From Thiohalospira halophila DSM 15071 (GTDB taxonomy: Bacteria > Pseudomonadota > Gammaproteobacteria > Thiohalospirales > Thiohalospiraceae): a stretch of 64,000 nt of DNA. Under the pieces are notes generated by a model. It saw only the letters and a program-made list of their open reading frames with translations, was not told the DNA's origin and searched no databases. Positions 28,556 through 37,513 of the stretch are shown piece after piece. The stretch lies in contig NZ_FOMJ01000002.1 in NCBI RefSeq assembly GCF_900112605.1, forward strand, positions 1-64,000, in the 5' to 3' direction. The position numbers were made by a program, and so were the translations under genes. The number at the start of each line of letters is the position of its first letter. Within the stretch, counting starts at the first letter, position 1.

Positions 28556-29869
28556 ATGGCCGGAGTACGACGAGGACAGCCGGGAAACGCCGGCGGCGGA
28601 TGGCGCTTCCCGGCCGGGTTCGCGGTGCCGATCCCGGCGTTGATCCTGGCACTGGCGGCGCCGCTGGCCCAGGGAGCGGAGTGGACCTTCGACGAGGCCC
28701 GCAGCCTCCACGAGGTCGAGGCCGGGCAGCGGCTGGTGCTCGCCGGGCCGGGCGGTGCCCGGCTGGCGCTGCGGGGCGGTCATCTGATGGTCGCCTGGGC
28801 CGAGCACGAGGGGGAGCGCCCCACCGCTACCCGGTTCCTGCACGCCCGCCTGGCGGACGGGGCGCCGAGCTTCGGGGAGCCGGAGCGGGTGACGAGTGCC
28901 GGCGGGGCCGCGGAGCCAGTGGTCGCGCCGCTGGCCGGGCGGGGGAATTTCGTCCTCGCCTGGCGGGAGCGCAACCAGGTGCGTGCACGGCTCTGGCGCG
29001 AGGGGACGCTGGCGCCGCCCCTGCCGGTGGCCCGCGGCGAGGCGGCGGAGCTGACGCTGGCCCCGGTGGGTCGCGAGGCCCTGCTGGTCTGGGGGCGGCC
29101 GGGGACCGAGTGGCAGCGTCTCGCCGGCGCGCGCCTGGCGATGACCGACCGTCGCCAGCTGGAGCGCTCCTGGCTGGGGGAGCTCACGGATGAACGCCGC
29201 CCCGGCGGCCAGCGGACCCCGGCGCTGGCCGGTGCCGGCGCGGGGGCGGTTATGCTCTTCAACCAGGTCCGTGATCGCCACACCCGGCTCTACGTCACGC
29301 GCACTCCCGCGCTGGGCGAAGGCTTCGGCCCGGCGGCGCCCCTGAATCCGCTGCCGGCGAAGAGCAGCGGCGCCATCGGGCGGGGCCCCCGGATCGAGGC
29401 GCCCGCGGTGGCCAGCGACGGCGATCGCCGGGTAGCCGGGGCCTGGCTGGAGCGGCGCGGGGATGGCGTGGGCCCCCGCCTGCAGACGGTTCACAGCCGC
29501 GATGGCGGCCGAGGTTTCCCCCGTCTGGAACCGTTCCTTGGCGAGGAGCCCGAACGCGCCCTGCGCGCCGAACCCGATCTGGCCCTCTCCTCCCTGGGGC
29601 TTGTAGTCGCCGTCTGGCGGCATCAGGAGGTGGACGAGCAGGGGCGCACTGCCGGCAGCCCGACCCTGCGCGTGGCCGTGCGCGAGGGCGAGGATGGCTG
29701 GGGCGATCCGCGAGCCCTACCGGGCTGTCGCACCGAGCGCGGTTGTCGGGAGCCCCTGGTAGCGCTGGATGGCAACGGCGGCGCCCACTTCCTCTGGCTG
29801 GAGGGGAGGCCCGAAGCCGGCATGGCGCTGCGCTACCAGCGGGCGACCCTCGCCCCCGACGGGGAGTAG
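28556..29869 (+). CDS. Exported beta-propeller-like protein of unknown function
   Basis: I do not recognise a named family. 437 residues from ATG 28556, chosen because CAGGAGGAAGGG, a strong ribosome binding site, precedes it. A signal peptide spans about residues 15-40 (FAVPIPALILALAAPLAQGA). The mature part has repeated tryptophan/alanine-rich strands of the type LMVAWAEH, FVLAWRER, VVAVWRHQ and HFLWLEGR at intervals, plus HSRDGGRGFP, which resembles an Asp-box. This suggests a sialidase-like propeller. Two cysteines near the C-terminus (GCRTERGCREP) could form a disulfide. It is divergent from the TlpA gene and upstream of copA. Confidence 0.7.
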   Translation: MAGVRRGQPGNAGGGWRFPAGFAVPIPALILALAAPLAQGAEWTFDEARSLHEVEAGQRLVLAGPGGARLALRGGHLMVAWAEHEGERPTATRFLHARLADGAPSFGEPERVTSAGGAAEPVVAPLAGRGNFVLAWRERNQVRARLWREGTLAPPLPVARGEAAELTLAPVGREALLVWGRPGTEWQRLAGARLAMTDRRQLERSWLGELTDERRPGGQRTPALAGAGAGAVMLFNQVRDRHTRLYVTRTPALGEGFGPAAPLNPLPAKSSGAIGRGPRIEAPAVASDGDRRVAGAWLERRGDGVGPRLQTVHSRDGGRGFPRLEPFLGEEPERALRAEPDLALSSLGLVVAVWRHQEVDEQGRTAGSPTLRVAVREGEDGWGDPRALPGCRTERGCREPLVALDGNGGAHFLWLEGRPEAGMALRYQRATLAPDGE

Positions 29870-29986
29870 GGATTCCGGGCGGATCGCGGCCAGCAAGCCC
29901 GGTGCGCGGTTCTCCCGCCAGGATGAGTGGGCTATGATGCTGGCCATCCGAAACTTTTCGATCGCCAGCAGAGTACGGAGGGGAAC

Positions 29987-32194
29987 TTGGCCGACGACGA
30001 GATACGGCTTTCCATCTCCGGGATGAGTTGTGCCGGCTGCGTGCGTTCCGTGGAAGAGGCGCTGGCAGCGGTTCCGGGTGTGGAAGAGGCCTCGGTGAAC
30101 TTCGCCGAGCACACCGCCGATGTCCGCGGTGAGGTGGCCCCGGAGGAGCTGGTCCGGGCGGTCAAGGAGGCCGGCTATGACGCCGCCGAGCTGCGCGGTG
30201 CCGAGGACGAGAGCGCCAAGGAAGAGGCGGAGGCCGCGCACTACCGGGGGCTCCTCCAGCGGGCGGCGATGGCCGGGGCCGCCGGGGCGCTCCTCATGGT
30301 CGGGACCATGGGCGGCCTGCTGCCGGTGGTGGAGGTCACACCGTGGCTGTGGCTGGCCATCGGCGTCGGGGTGCTGGCCGTCATGGTCTACGCCGGTGGC
30401 CACTTCTACTCCGGGGCGTGGAAGGCCTTCCGCGTCCACAATGCCAATATGGACACCCTCATCGCCCTGGGGACCGGCGCCGCGTGGGTCTACTCCATGG
30501 CCGTGGCCGCCTTCCCCGAGGCGGTGCCATCGCTGGCCCGCCACGCCTACTTCGAGGCCTCGGTACTCATCCTCGCCTTCATCAACCTCGGCCAGGCGCT
30601 GGAGATGCGCGCCCGGGGCCGCACCTCCGCCGCCATTCGCCGCCTGCTGGGGATGCAGCCGCGCACCGCCCGGGTGGTGCGTGACGGCCAGGAGCAGGAT
30701 GTCGCCATCGAGGAGGTGGGGCTGGAGGAGACCGTCCGCGTCCGGTCGGGGGAGCGGATCCCGGTGGACGGGACCCTCCTCGACGGCGAATCGGCCGTGG
30801 ACGAATCCATGCTCACGGGCGAGCCCATGCCGGTCTCCAAGGGCCCCGGGGACTCCGTCGCCGGGGGGACCACCAACACCACCGGCAGCTTCCTCTTCCG
30901 CGCCGAGCGCATCGGCGAGGACACCGCCCTGGCGCGGATCATCAAGCTGGTCCGCCAGGCCCAGGCGAGCAAGCCGGCCATCGGGCGGCTGGCGGACCGG
31001 GTCGCGGCGGTCTTCGTCCCGGCGGTTCTGCTCATCGCCATCGCCACCTTCCTGGCCTGGTACAACGTCGGCCCCGACCCGGTGGTGAGCTACGCCCTGG
31101 TGGCCACCGTCACGGTCCTGGTCATCGCCTGCCCCTGCGCCCTGGGCCTGGCCACACCGCTGTCGCTCATGGTGGGCGTGGGCAAGGCGGCCGAGAGCGG
31201 GGTCCTCATCCGGCGGGGGGAGTCGCTGCAGCAGGCGGGCGCCATTACCACCGTGGTCCTGGACAAGACCGGGACCGTCACCGAGGGCGCCCCGGCAGTA
31301 ACCGAGGTCATCGCGGCCGGGGACGAGGGCGAACTGCTGCGCCTGGCCGCCGCGGCCGAGGCCGGCTCCGAGCACCCCCTGGCGTCGGCGGTGCTGGCCG
31401 CGGCCCGGGCCCGGGGCATCACGCCGCCGAAGGCGGAGGGCTTCGAGGCCGAGAGCGGCCGCGGGGTCACGGCCCGGCTCGACGGGCAGGCCCTCTTCGT
31501 CGGTCGCCCGGACCAGGCATCGCTGACGGACGACTGGCAGCAACGGGTCGAGACCGCCCGCAGCCGGGGCGAGACACCCATTCTGGTGACCGCGGACGGA
31601 GTGCCGGCAGGCCTGCTCATCATCGCCGACCCGGTGCGCGAGGACTCGGCGGCTGCCATCCGGCGGCTCCACGAGCGCGGGATCCGGGTGGCCCTGGTGA
31701 CCGGCGACCACGAGACCACCGCCCGGGCCGTGGCGGGGCAGGGGGGGATCGACACCGTCTTCGCCGGCGTCCCCCCGGAGGCCAAGGCCGAGCGCGTGGC
31801 CGACCTCCAGGGCGGCGGCGAGGTGGTGGCCATGGTGGGCGACGGCATCAACGACGCCCCCGCCCTGGCACGGGCCGATGTCGGCTTCGCCATCGGCAGC
31901 GGGACCGATGTCGCCATCGAGAGCGCCGATATCACCCTCATGCGCGCCTCCCTCCACGGCGTGGCGGAGGCGGTGGCCATCAGCCGCGCCACGGTGCGCA
32001 ACATCAAGCAGAACCTCTTCGGCGCCTTCATCTACAACAGTATCGGCATCCCGGTGGCGGCCGGCGTCCTCTATCCCGCCACCGGCCTCCTGCTGAGCCC
32101 CATCATCGCCGGGGCGGCCATGGCGGCCTCGTCGGTGACGGTGGTGACCAATGCCAATCGACTGCGGCTGTTCCGGCCGGGGGAGGCAGCGTGA
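29987..32194 (+). CDS. copA: Cu+-exporting P1B-type ATPase
   Basis: Pumps cytosolic Cu(I) out. The start is taken as TTG 29987 because GGAGGGG (29977-29983) lies 3 bases before it and the product begins [18 protein letters not shown]; an ATG at 29927 lacks such a site. 735 residues. One heavy-metal domain (C15xxC18), actuator motif [12 protein letters not shown]6 CPC (C382-P383-C384), phosphorylation site DKTGT (D426), SEHPLAS, and [13 protein letters not shown]7/TM8 carry YNSIGIP and MAASS, the Cu(I) signature. It overlaps the cupredoxin start by 4 bases. Confidence 0.95.
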   Translation: MADDEIRLSISGMSCAGCVRSVEEALAAVPGVEEASVNFAEHTADVRGEVAPEELVRAVKEAGYDAAELRGAEDESAKEEAEAAHYRGLLQRAAMAGAAGALLMVGTMGGLLPVVEVTPWLWLAIGVGVLAVMVYAGGHFYSGAWKAFRVHNANMDTLIALGTGAAWVYSMAVAAFPEAVPSLARHAYFEASVLILAFINLGQALEMRARGRTSAAIRRLLGMQPRTARVVRDGQEQDVAIEEVGLEETVRVRSGERIPVDGTLLDGESAVDESMLTGEPMPVSKGPGDSVAGGTTNTTGSFLFRAERIGEDTALARIIKLVRQAQASKPAIGRLADRVAAVFVPAVLLIAIATFLAWYNVGPDPVVSYALVATVTVLVIACPCALGLATPLSLMVGVGKAAESGVLIRRGESLQQAGAITTVVLDKTGTVTEGAPAVTEVIAAGDEGELLRLAAAAEAGSEHPLASAVLAAARARGITPPKAEGFEAESGRGVTARLDGQALFVGRPDQASLTDDWQQRVETARSRGETPILVTADGVPAGLLIIADPVREDSAAAIRRLHERGIRVALVTGDHETTARAVAGQGGIDTVFAGVPPEAKAERVADLQGGGEVVAMVGDGINDAPALARADVGFAIGSGTDVAIESADITLMRASLHGVAEAVAISRATVRNIKQNLFGAFIYNSIGIPVAAGVLYPATGLLLSPIIAGAAMAASSVTVVTNANRLRLFRPGEAA

Positions 32195-32550
32195 CGGATC
32201 TCCTGGTCAATCTTGCCGGTATCGCCCTGGCGGCCCTGGTGGTCTGGTGGTTCTGGCTGGCCAGGCCCAAGCCGCGGCGTGCCGAGTCCGGGCCGGTGGC
32301 CATCACCATGGCCGACGGCGCCTTCGACCCGGCCGTGGTGGAGGTGGCTGCCGGTCAGCCGGTGACCCTGCGCATCACCCGCCGGGACCCGGCCCCCCAC
32401 GCCGCCCAGCTCCTCCTGCCCGATCTCGACCGGGCCGTGGACCTGCCCCTGGACGAGCCGCGCAGCATTGCCCTGCCGCCGCTGGAGCCCGGGGAGTACG
32501 AGTTCACCTGCCAGATGCGTCTCTACACCGGCCGGCTCGTGGCGGCCTGA
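32191..32550 (+). CDS. Membrane-anchored cupredoxin-domain protein
   Basis: 119 residues from GTG 32191, overlapping the copA stop (GTGA). One N-terminal membrane segment (about 4-24, [19 protein letters not shown]) is followed by a small cupredoxin-like fold. Candidate copper ligands are a histidine in [11 protein letters not shown] and a cysteine-methionine pair in [11 protein letters not shown]. Related copA-linked cupredoxins usually read CGMGM; here the second methionine is replaced, so the site may be altered. It probably accepts or buffers copper released by CopA on the periplasmic side (inferred from coupling). Confidence 0.8.
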   Translation: MTDLLVNLAGIALAALVVWWFWLARPKPRRAESGPVAITMADGAFDPAVVEVAAGQPVTLRITRRDPAPHAAQLLLPDLDRAVDLPLDEPRSIALPPLEPGEYEFTCQMRLYTGRLVAA

Positions 32551-32564
32551 AGCGGGGTGCGGTG

Positions 32565-33305
32565 ATGTTCGGGTGGCGCCGGCTGGCACCGTCGGGAATC
32601 GGGGAGGCAGGGGAGGGCATCGACCCTGCGGGCCTCTTCCACCCCGACGAAGGGCCGCGGGTACGGCGGACCTTCTTTACCGCCCTGTTCGCCGTGGCCG
32701 GCCACCTGGCCAAGTCCGACGGCCCGGTACAGGAGGCCGAAATCGACGCCGCCCGGCGCATCATGCGGCGACTGGAACTGAATGACGCCGAGACGCAGGC
32801 GGCCAGGGCGCTGTTCCAGCACGGCAAGAGCGCCGAGTATCCGGTGGAGCGGGCGCTGCGCCGTCTCGGCCGGGACTGCGCCCGGCGCGCCCTGCTGGAC
32901 CGCTTCCTGGACTGGCAGATGGAGGTGGCCCTGGCCGACAGCGGCATCGTCCACGCCGAGCGGGCCCTCTTCGACACCATGGCCGAGCTCCTGGGGTATT
33001 CCCGCTACGACATCCGGCGCGTGGAGGACAGCGTGGGCACCCGCCTCCGGCCGCTACCGGAGAACGGCGGCGAGCGCGCCCTGGCCGTGCTGGGTCTCGG
33101 CGCGGACGCGGATCTGGCCACCATCCGCCGCAGCTATCGCCAGCTCCTCAGTCGCCACCATCCCGATCGGGTCACCGCCCGGGGAGGGACCGACGAGGAG
33201 GTCCGCGCCGCTGCGGAGTACACCCGGGAGCTTCGGGCCGCCTACGAGGCCCTCGCCGAACAGCGAGAGGCCGGGGTGGTTGCAAGAGCCGGCGAGGGGC
33301 CTTAG
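32565..33305 (+). CDS. DjlA-like protein: TerB-type domain with C-terminal J-domain
   Basis: 246 residues from ATG 32565 (GTG 32562 is possible). A TerB/DjlA-type helical domain occupies about residues 30-150 ([24 protein letters not shown]). A C-terminal J-domain (about 170-240) has the HPD motif in [10 protein letters not shown]. DjlA co-chaperones stimulate DnaK at the membrane. Unlike E. coli DjlA there is no clear N-terminal transmembrane helix. It lies 14 bases after the cupredoxin gene, so is likely co-transcribed with copA. Confidence 0.82.
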   Translation: MFGWRRLAPSGIGEAGEGIDPAGLFHPDEGPRVRRTFFTALFAVAGHLAKSDGPVQEAEIDAARRIMRRLELNDAETQAARALFQHGKSAEYPVERALRRLGRDCARRALLDRFLDWQMEVALADSGIVHAERALFDTMAELLGYSRYDIRRVEDSVGTRLRPLPENGGERALAVLGLGADADLATIRRSYRQLLSRHHPDRVTARGGTDEEVRAAAEYTRELRAAYEALAEQREAGVVARAGEGP

Positions 33306-33307
33306 AA

Positions 33308-33335
33308 TTGCCGGTCTTTCGACAGGCCCCATAAC
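33308..33335 (+). promoter_or_regulatory. Candidate promoter for rplM-rpsI
   Basis: TTGCCG (33308-33313) and CATAAC (33330-33335) are separated by 16 bases, in the 49-base gap before rplM. Moderate match only. Confidence 0.4.
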
Positions 33336-33354
33336 GAATTCGGGACGGTCAGTA

Positions 33355-33783
33355 ATGAAGACCTTCAGTGCAAAACCGGCCGAAGTCCAGCGCGACTGGT
33401 ACGTGGTCGATGCCGACGGCAAGACGCTCGGGCGTCTTGCTACCGAGATCGCCCGCCGTCTGCGCGGCAAGCACAAGCCGGAGTACACCCCGCACGTAGA
33501 CACCGGGGACTACATCGTCGTCATCAATGCGGACAAGGTTCGCGTGACCGGCAACAAGCGGGAAGACAAGGTCTACTACCGCCACACCGGTCACCCCGGC
33601 GGCATGAAGCAGATCAGCTTCGGCCAGCTCATGGAGCGGGCCCCCGAGCGTGCTATCCAGACCGCGGTGAAGGGCATGCTGCCCAAGAACCCGCTGGGGC
33701 GCGCGATGCTTGGCAAGCTCAAGGTCTACGCCGGTGGCGAGCACCGGCATCAGGCGCAGCAGCCGCAGCCGCTGGAGATCTAG
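33355..33783 (+). CDS. rplM: 50S ribosomal protein L13
   Basis: Early assembly protein of the large subunit. 142 residues from ATG 33355 ([23 protein letters not shown]), same length as E. coli. It has [20 protein letters not shown] and [12 protein letters not shown]. The frame extends upstream through djlA, but this start is the family one. Confidence 0.97.
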   Translation: MKTFSAKPAEVQRDWYVVDADGKTLGRLATEIARRLRGKHKPEYTPHVDTGDYIVVINADKVRVTGNKREDKVYYRHTGHPGGMKQISFGQLMERAPERAIQTAVKGMLPKNPLGRAMLGKLKVYAGGEHRHQAQQPQPLEI

Positions 33784-33792
33784 GGGAACATC

Positions 33793-34185
33793 ATGGCAGA
33801 GCAGCAGTACTACGGCACCGGCCGGCGCAAGACCTCTTCCGCGCGCGTCTTCCTGCGCAACGGTGCGGGCCGCATCACCATCAACAAGAAGCCGCTGGAA
33901 GAATACTTCGGCCGCGAGACCAGCCGCATGGTGGTGCGCCAGCCCCTGGAGCTCGTGGAGGCGGCGGACCGCTTCGACGTGGACATCACCGTCCACGGCG
34001 GCGGCAACAACGGCCAGGCCGGCGCCATCCGTCACGGGATCACCCGTGCCCTGATGGAGTACGACGAGGAACTGCGCAAGCCGCTGCGGGATGCCGGGTT
34101 CGTCACCCGCGACGCCCGTCGCGTGGAGCGGAAGAAGATCGGCCTCCACAAGGCGCGCAAGAGCCCGCAGTACTCCAAGCGCTAG
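33793..34185 (+). CDS. rpsI: 30S ribosomal protein S9
   Basis: Head protein whose C-terminal tail contacts P-site tRNA. 130 residues, with [35 protein letters not shown] and the conserved basic tail ending KSPQYSKR. Standard rplM-rpsI pair. Confidence 0.98.
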   Translation: MAEQQYYGTGRRKTSSARVFLRNGAGRITINKKPLEEYFGRETSRMVVRQPLELVEAADRFDVDITVHGGGNNGQAGAIRHGITRALMEYDEELRKPLRDAGFVTRDARRVERKKIGLHKARKSPQYSKR

Positions 34186-34195
34186 CGAGTTTTCG

Positions 34196-34215
34196 GCCGC
34201 CACCGCAATGGCGGC
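34196..34215 (+). terminator. Hairpin between rpsI and tRNA-Gln
   Basis: GCCGCCA (34196-34202) pairs perfectly with TGGCGGC (34209-34215) over a 6-base loop. No T-run follows, so it may be a processing or weak termination signal ahead of the tRNA. Confidence 0.4.
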
Positions 34216-34226
34216 GCGATTTCCAC

Positions 34227-34300
34227 TGGGGGATCGTCTAAAGGCAGGACAGCGGATTCTGATTCCGTCAATCCAGGTTCGAATCCTGGTCCCCCAGCCA
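34227..34300 (+). tRNA. tRNA-Gln (anticodon CTG)
   Basis: 74 bases with the CCA end encoded. The acceptor stem TGGGGGA pairs with TCCCCCA. The anticodon stem-loop GCGGA-TTCTGAT-TCCGT gives anticodon CTG for CAG codons. The T-arm reads CCAGG-TTCGAAT-CCTGG. It starts 41 bases after rpsI and is followed by an intrinsic terminator. Confidence 0.96.
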
Positions 34301-34307
34301 ACATCGA

Positions 34308-34334
34308 CCCGCCCGGCTTCCCGGGCGGGTTTTT
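34308..34334 (+). terminator. Intrinsic terminator after tRNA-Gln
   Basis: CCCGCCCGG (34308-34316) and CCGGGCGGG (34321-34329) form a perfect 9-bp stem with a CTTC loop, followed by TTTTT. Confidence 0.93.
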
Positions 34335-34472
34335 CTTGGCGTTCAGAAAAAAATCAAAGACCTGACCCCAGATGGTTTGTCCCAATGCGGCCGTATTCGG
34401 TCGGGTCCGGTGGATCCCGACCGCGCGCACCTGGCTGGCACCCCTGGTCGGGGCACCTGGGGCCGGGGCATG
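34335..34472. other. Gap between tRNA-Gln terminator and fccAB terminator
   Basis: 138 bases without a gene. The stretch AATCAAAGACCTGACCCC (34351-34368) resembles segments often found at the edges of REP-associated (Y1) transposase genes, which could mark an old mobile-element scar. The resemblance is from memory and unverified; nothing else is visible. Confidence 0.3.
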
Positions 34473-34504
34473 AAAAAGGGGCCCACCACGGAAGGCGGGC
34501 CCCT
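34473..34504 (-). terminator. Intrinsic terminator of the fccAB operon
   Basis: On the minus strand AGGGGCCC (34504-34497) pairs with GGGCCCCT (34484-34477) over a 12-base loop, followed by TTTT. It lies 46 bases beyond the fccB stop. Confidence 0.88.
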
Positions 34505-34550
34505 GCGACGACGATGGCCCCCTCCTGCTGCAGAGGAGGGGAGGGGATCG

Positions 34551-35852
34551 TCAGCCCCAGACGTCGCTGGTGATGCTCTCGTACCAGCCCTTGGCGTAGT
34601 GCGCCTCCTGCTTGCGGAAGCCGCTGCTGGCATCCATGGGGCTGACGCCGCCGGCGCCCTCCACCCCGCTGATGCTGCCGTCGCTGTAGCGGTAGACCGC
34701 CGCCACGGTGATGCCGTACTCGGGGCCCACCAGGCTGTAGCAGGTGTTCACGTGGGAGGGCGAGACGACCTCGTCCCCGCGCAGCTGGGAGACAATGGCG
34801 GCGGCCGCCATCTTGCCCTGGCTGTTGGCGGAGTGGCCGGACTTGGGCATGGCCCCGGCGATGGAGGCGTCCCCGATGACGTGGATCCCGGGGTGGATCT
34901 CGGACTCGAAGCTCTGCTGATCCACCGGGCACCAGCCGGATTCATCGGTCAGCCCGGCCTGGAAGGCGAGCTTGCCCGCCTTCTGGGGCGGCACGAAGTT
35001 GAGGACGTCGGCCTTGTGCTCGGTGAAGCCCTGCTCGGTGAAGACGGTGCGGCTATCCGCATCCACCCGGTGGACGGTGCCACCGTCGGAGCCCGGGACC
35101 CACTCGATCATGTCGCCGTACTTCTCCGCCCAGCCCTGCTCAAAGAGTCCCTGCTTGGAGAAACCGTCCTTGGGATCGAGGATCAGGACCTTGGAGCGCG
35201 GCTTGTTCTGCTGGAGGTAGTGGGCCACCAGGCTGGCGCGCTCGTACGGCCCCGGCGGGCAGCGGAAGGGGTTCGGCGGCGGCACCAGTACGAAGGTCCC
35301 GCCGTTGGGCATGGCCTCCAGCTGCTGGCGGAGGATCCGGGTCTGATCGCCGGCCTTCCAGGCGTGGGGGATGCGCTCCTCGGTGGAGGCATCCAGGCCG
35401 TCGACCCGGTCCCAGCGGAAGTCGATGCCGGGGGAGACCACCAGGCGGTCGTAGCTCAGGCTCTCGCCGCCGGCGAGCCGCACGGTCCGGCCGTCCGGGT
35501 CGACGCCGGTGACCATGTCGTGGACGACGTTGACGTCGTAGTCGTCCTTCAGGGCGCCGTAGCCGTGGGTGATGTCCTGGAGGTCGCGGAAGCCGCCCAG
35601 GTACCAGTTGGAGGCGGGGCAGGTAGTATACTGCTTCTTGGGCTCTACCAGGGTCACGCGGACATCGGAGTCGTACCGGCGCAGGTACTTGGCGCAGGTG
35701 GCGCCGCCGAAACCGCCACCGACCACGACCACGTGGGCCCCGCGGGCGCTTCCGGAGCCACCGGTGGTGCCGCAGCCGGCGGCCGCGAGGCCCCCGGCCG
35801 CGCTGCCGGCGCCCATGAGCTTGAGCATCTCTCGGCGAGTCAGTCGATTCAT
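34551..35852 (-). CDS. fccB: Flavocytochrome c sulfide dehydrogenase, flavoprotein subunit
   Basis: Oxidises sulfide to sulfur in the periplasm and passes electrons to the haem subunit FccA. 433 residues. A Tat-type leader RREMLKLMG with an Ala/Gly-rich core is followed by the FAD fold VVVVGGGFGGATCAKYL (about 41-57). C78 in TTCPASNWYLGG fits the position that binds FAD covalently in this family. C198 (FRCPPGPYERAS) and C371 (NTCYSLVG) match the redox disulfide pair. The C-terminal KQEAHYAKGWYESI helix region is typical. Sulfide:quinone reductases lack a Tat leader and this C-terminal part. It lies 45 bases after fccA. Confidence 0.95.
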   Translation of the reverse strand: MNRLTRREMLKLMGAGSAAGGLAAAGCGTTGGSGSARGAHVVVVGGGFGGATCAKYLRRYDSDVRVTLVEPKKQYTTCPASNWYLGGFRDLQDITHGYGALKDDYDVNVVHDMVTGVDPDGRTVRLAGGESLSYDRLVVSPGIDFRWDRVDGLDASTEERIPHAWKAGDQTRILRQQLEAMPNGGTFVLVPPPNPFRCPPGPYERASLVAHYLQQNKPRSKVLILDPKDGFSKQGLFEQGWAEKYGDMIEWVPGSDGGTVHRVDADSRTVFTEQGFTEHKADVLNFVPPQKAGKLAFQAGLTDESGWCPVDQQSFESEIHPGIHVIGDASIAGAMPKSGHSANSQGKMAAAAIVSQLRGDEVVSPSHVNTCYSLVGPEYGITVAAVYRYSDGSISGVEGAGGVSPMDASSGFRKQEAHYAKGWYESITSDVWG

Positions 35853-35897
35853 TCTCTCATCCCCTCTTGTGGTTCTCGCATCGCTTCGCCGTGGTGG

Positions 35898-36212
35898 TCA
35901 TTCGCCGGCGGCGCTGATGACCTCGGCCAGTTCCCGGATCTCGGCATCGCTGTAGCCGCGGGCGTGGCGCTCCATGACGGTGGACATGCGGTTGCCGTTC
36001 TTGAAGGCCATGAGATCGGAGACGATCTTCTCCTTGGGCAGGCCGTGGAGGCTGGGGATGGCGCCGGGGCTCTTGCCGTCGGTGCCGTGGCAGGCGTAGC
36101 AGGTGCTCGCCATGACATCGCCCCGGGTGATCTCCGGATTGGCGCCCGCGGTCCCGGCGGCGGCAAGCGCCACCAGCCCGCTGGCGAGGATGGTCTTACG
36201 GATGCGTACCAT
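35898..36212 (-). CDS. fccA: Flavocytochrome c sulfide dehydrogenase, monoheme cytochrome subunit
   Basis: Electron acceptor for FccB in sulfide oxidation. 104 residues from ATG 36212, preceded by GGAGGAG. A Sec signal peptide (1-24, ending AGTAGA) precedes a class I cytochrome c fold with one haem site CYACH (C38, C41, H42) and a likely methionine ligand in KNGNRMSTVM. Some Chromatiaceae have a diheme FccA; this is the short monoheme type seen in Ectothiorhodospira and green sulphur bacteria. Confidence 0.93.
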   Translation of the reverse strand: MVRIRKTILASGLVALAAAGTAGANPEITRGDVMASTCYACHGTDGKSPGAIPSLHGLPKEKIVSDLMAFKNGNRMSTVMERHARGYSDAEIRELAEVISAAGE

Positions 36213-36445
36213 TCGCGGTCTCCTCCGTGGTGTTATTTCTTGTCGTGGCCCCGAGGGGCTCCCCGAATGGCTGCAGGATGCATGCCTTCCTGGAAAGCGC
36301 ACCGAGACCCCCGCGTGGCGGGCCCTGGTGATCCAGGCACGGGTGACAGGTTCTGACAGGTCACGAAGGTAGTGGCCTGCCCTGTCAGGACATGTCATGA
36401 CAGGGCGCCCGTGCAGCGACCTCCCGGGCGTGGTGCAATGGAGTC
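36213..36445. other. Divergent intergenic region of fccA and the DAO-type gene
   Basis: 233 bases. GGAGGAG at 36226-36232 serves fccA. I see no convincing -35/-10 pair for either gene. The TGACAGG repeat cluster annotated separately occupies 36344-36406, 40-100 bases upstream of the DAO-type start and 130-195 upstream of fccA. Confidence 0.5.
36344..36406. promoter_or_regulatory. Cluster of TGACAGG repeats with a 9-bp inverted repeat
   Basis: TGACAGG occurs at 36344-36350, 36354-36360 and 36398-36404, and in the opposite sense (CCTGTCA) at 36381-36387. The last two extend to GCCCTGTCA/TGACAGGGC, a perfect 9-bp inverted repeat around a 10-base centre containing GACATGTC. The first two copies are 10 bp apart, about one helical turn. 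It lies in the 233-bp gap between divergent fccA and the DAO-type gene, so it is probably an operator for one or both. Confidence 0.6.
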
Positions 36446-37513
36446 ATGTCGCCATTGGATGAAGACGCGCGCCCCGTGCTGGTGGTGGGGCTCGGCCTGG
36501 CCGGGGCGCTCATGACCCTGGCCCTGCAGCGTCGGGGCCGGACGGTGGTGGTCGCCGATGACGGGGGCGCCGTGACCTCCCGCGCCGCCGCCGGCCTGGT
36601 GAGCCCCATCAACGGTCCGCGCCTCTCCCGGCCACCGCGCACCAGCGAGTGGCTGGCGGCGGCCACCGCGCTCTACACCGACGCCGAGGCCCGCCTGGGC
36701 GAGCGCCTGTGGTATCCCGGCCCCATCCGCCGTCTGTTCCGGGATGCGGACCAGGCCCGGCGCTGGGAGGAGCGGCGGGCCGAGCCGGCCCGCGCGGTGA
36801 ACATGGGCCCCGCCGAGCCTCCGGGCCGCCATCCCCAGGGCCTGGATCCCCATGGCAGTGGCCCCATCCTGGGGGGCGGTCGGCTGGATGTGGCCGGCCT
36901 CCTGGCGGCCGTGGCCCGGGAGCGAGCCGCGGCGGGTCGACTCCGGGAGGCCGTCGATCCCGGGCAGCTGGAGCCGACGCCGGACGGGGTGCGCCTGGGC
37001 GGAGAGGATTATGCAGCGGCGATCCTCTGTCAGGGGTGGAGCGGAGCCGCTGGTCCCTGGCTGGCCGGGCTGCCGCTGGAACCCCTGGCCGGGGAGAGCC
37101 TGGGCCTGCGCCTGTCGGCGGGTGCCCCGGCGGAGCCGCTCCACGGCGCTGGCTGGCTGGTGGCTACCGGGCCCGATTCCGCCCGCCTGGGTGCGACCCA
37201 TCACCGCGCAGTGGGCGGGGAGCCCACGGCCGCCGGTCGGGAGGAGCTGCTGGCGGCACTGCCCGGGCTCTGGTCCGGAAGCAGCGAGGTGGTCGCCCAC
37301 TTCGCCGGTACGCGGGTGGCGGTTCGTGATCGGGCCCCGGTGGCCGGGCCCCATCCGCGGTGGCCCCGGCTGGCCATCCTCAACGGCCTGGGCGGCAAGG
37401 GGGCGCTCTGGGGACCCTGGTGCGCCGAGGCCGTGGCGGAGAATCTGCTGGACGGGGCCGCGGTCCCGGCGGAGATCGACCCGGGCCGATTCGGGACGGT
37501 GACATGCGCCTGA
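36446..37513 (+). CDS. DAO-family FAD-dependent oxidoreductase
   Basis: 355 residues. N-terminal FAD fold VLVVGLGLAGALMTLALQRRGRTVVVAD (about 11-38), followed by SRAAAGLVSPINGPRLS, which resembles the glycine/D-amino-acid oxidase and MnmC C-domain type. The C-terminal FAD closure is VRDRAPVAGPHPRWPRLAILNGLGGKG. The substrate is unknown; it resembles the FAD half of MnmC but lacks the methyltransferase half in the same chain. The next gene, overlapping by 10 bases, encodes a small SAM-dependent methyltransferase. An amine or tRNA substrate is therefore possible. Confidence 0.75.
   Translation: MSPLDEDARPVLVVGLGLAGALMTLALQRRGRTVVVADDGGAVTSRAAAGLVSPINGPRLSRPPRTSEWLAAATALYTDAEARLGERLWYPGPIRRLFRDADQARRWEERRAEPARAVNMGPAEPPGRHPQGLDPHGSGPILGGGRLDVAGLLAAVARERAAAGRLREAVDPGQLEPTPDGVRLGGEDYAAAILCQGWSGAAGPWLAGLPLEPLAGESLGLRLSAGAPAEPLHGAGWLVATGPDSARLGATHHRAVGGEPTAAGREELLAALPGLWSGSSEVVAHFAGTRVAVRDRAPVAGPHPRWPRLAILNGLGGKGALWGPWCAEAVAENLLDGAAVPAEIDPGRFGTVTCA

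Noticed and set aside
29717-31957. 746-codon minus-strand frame opposite copA
   Set aside because: Antisense to an unambiguous CopA; the composition (His/Gly/Asp) is typical of a reverse-frame artefact.
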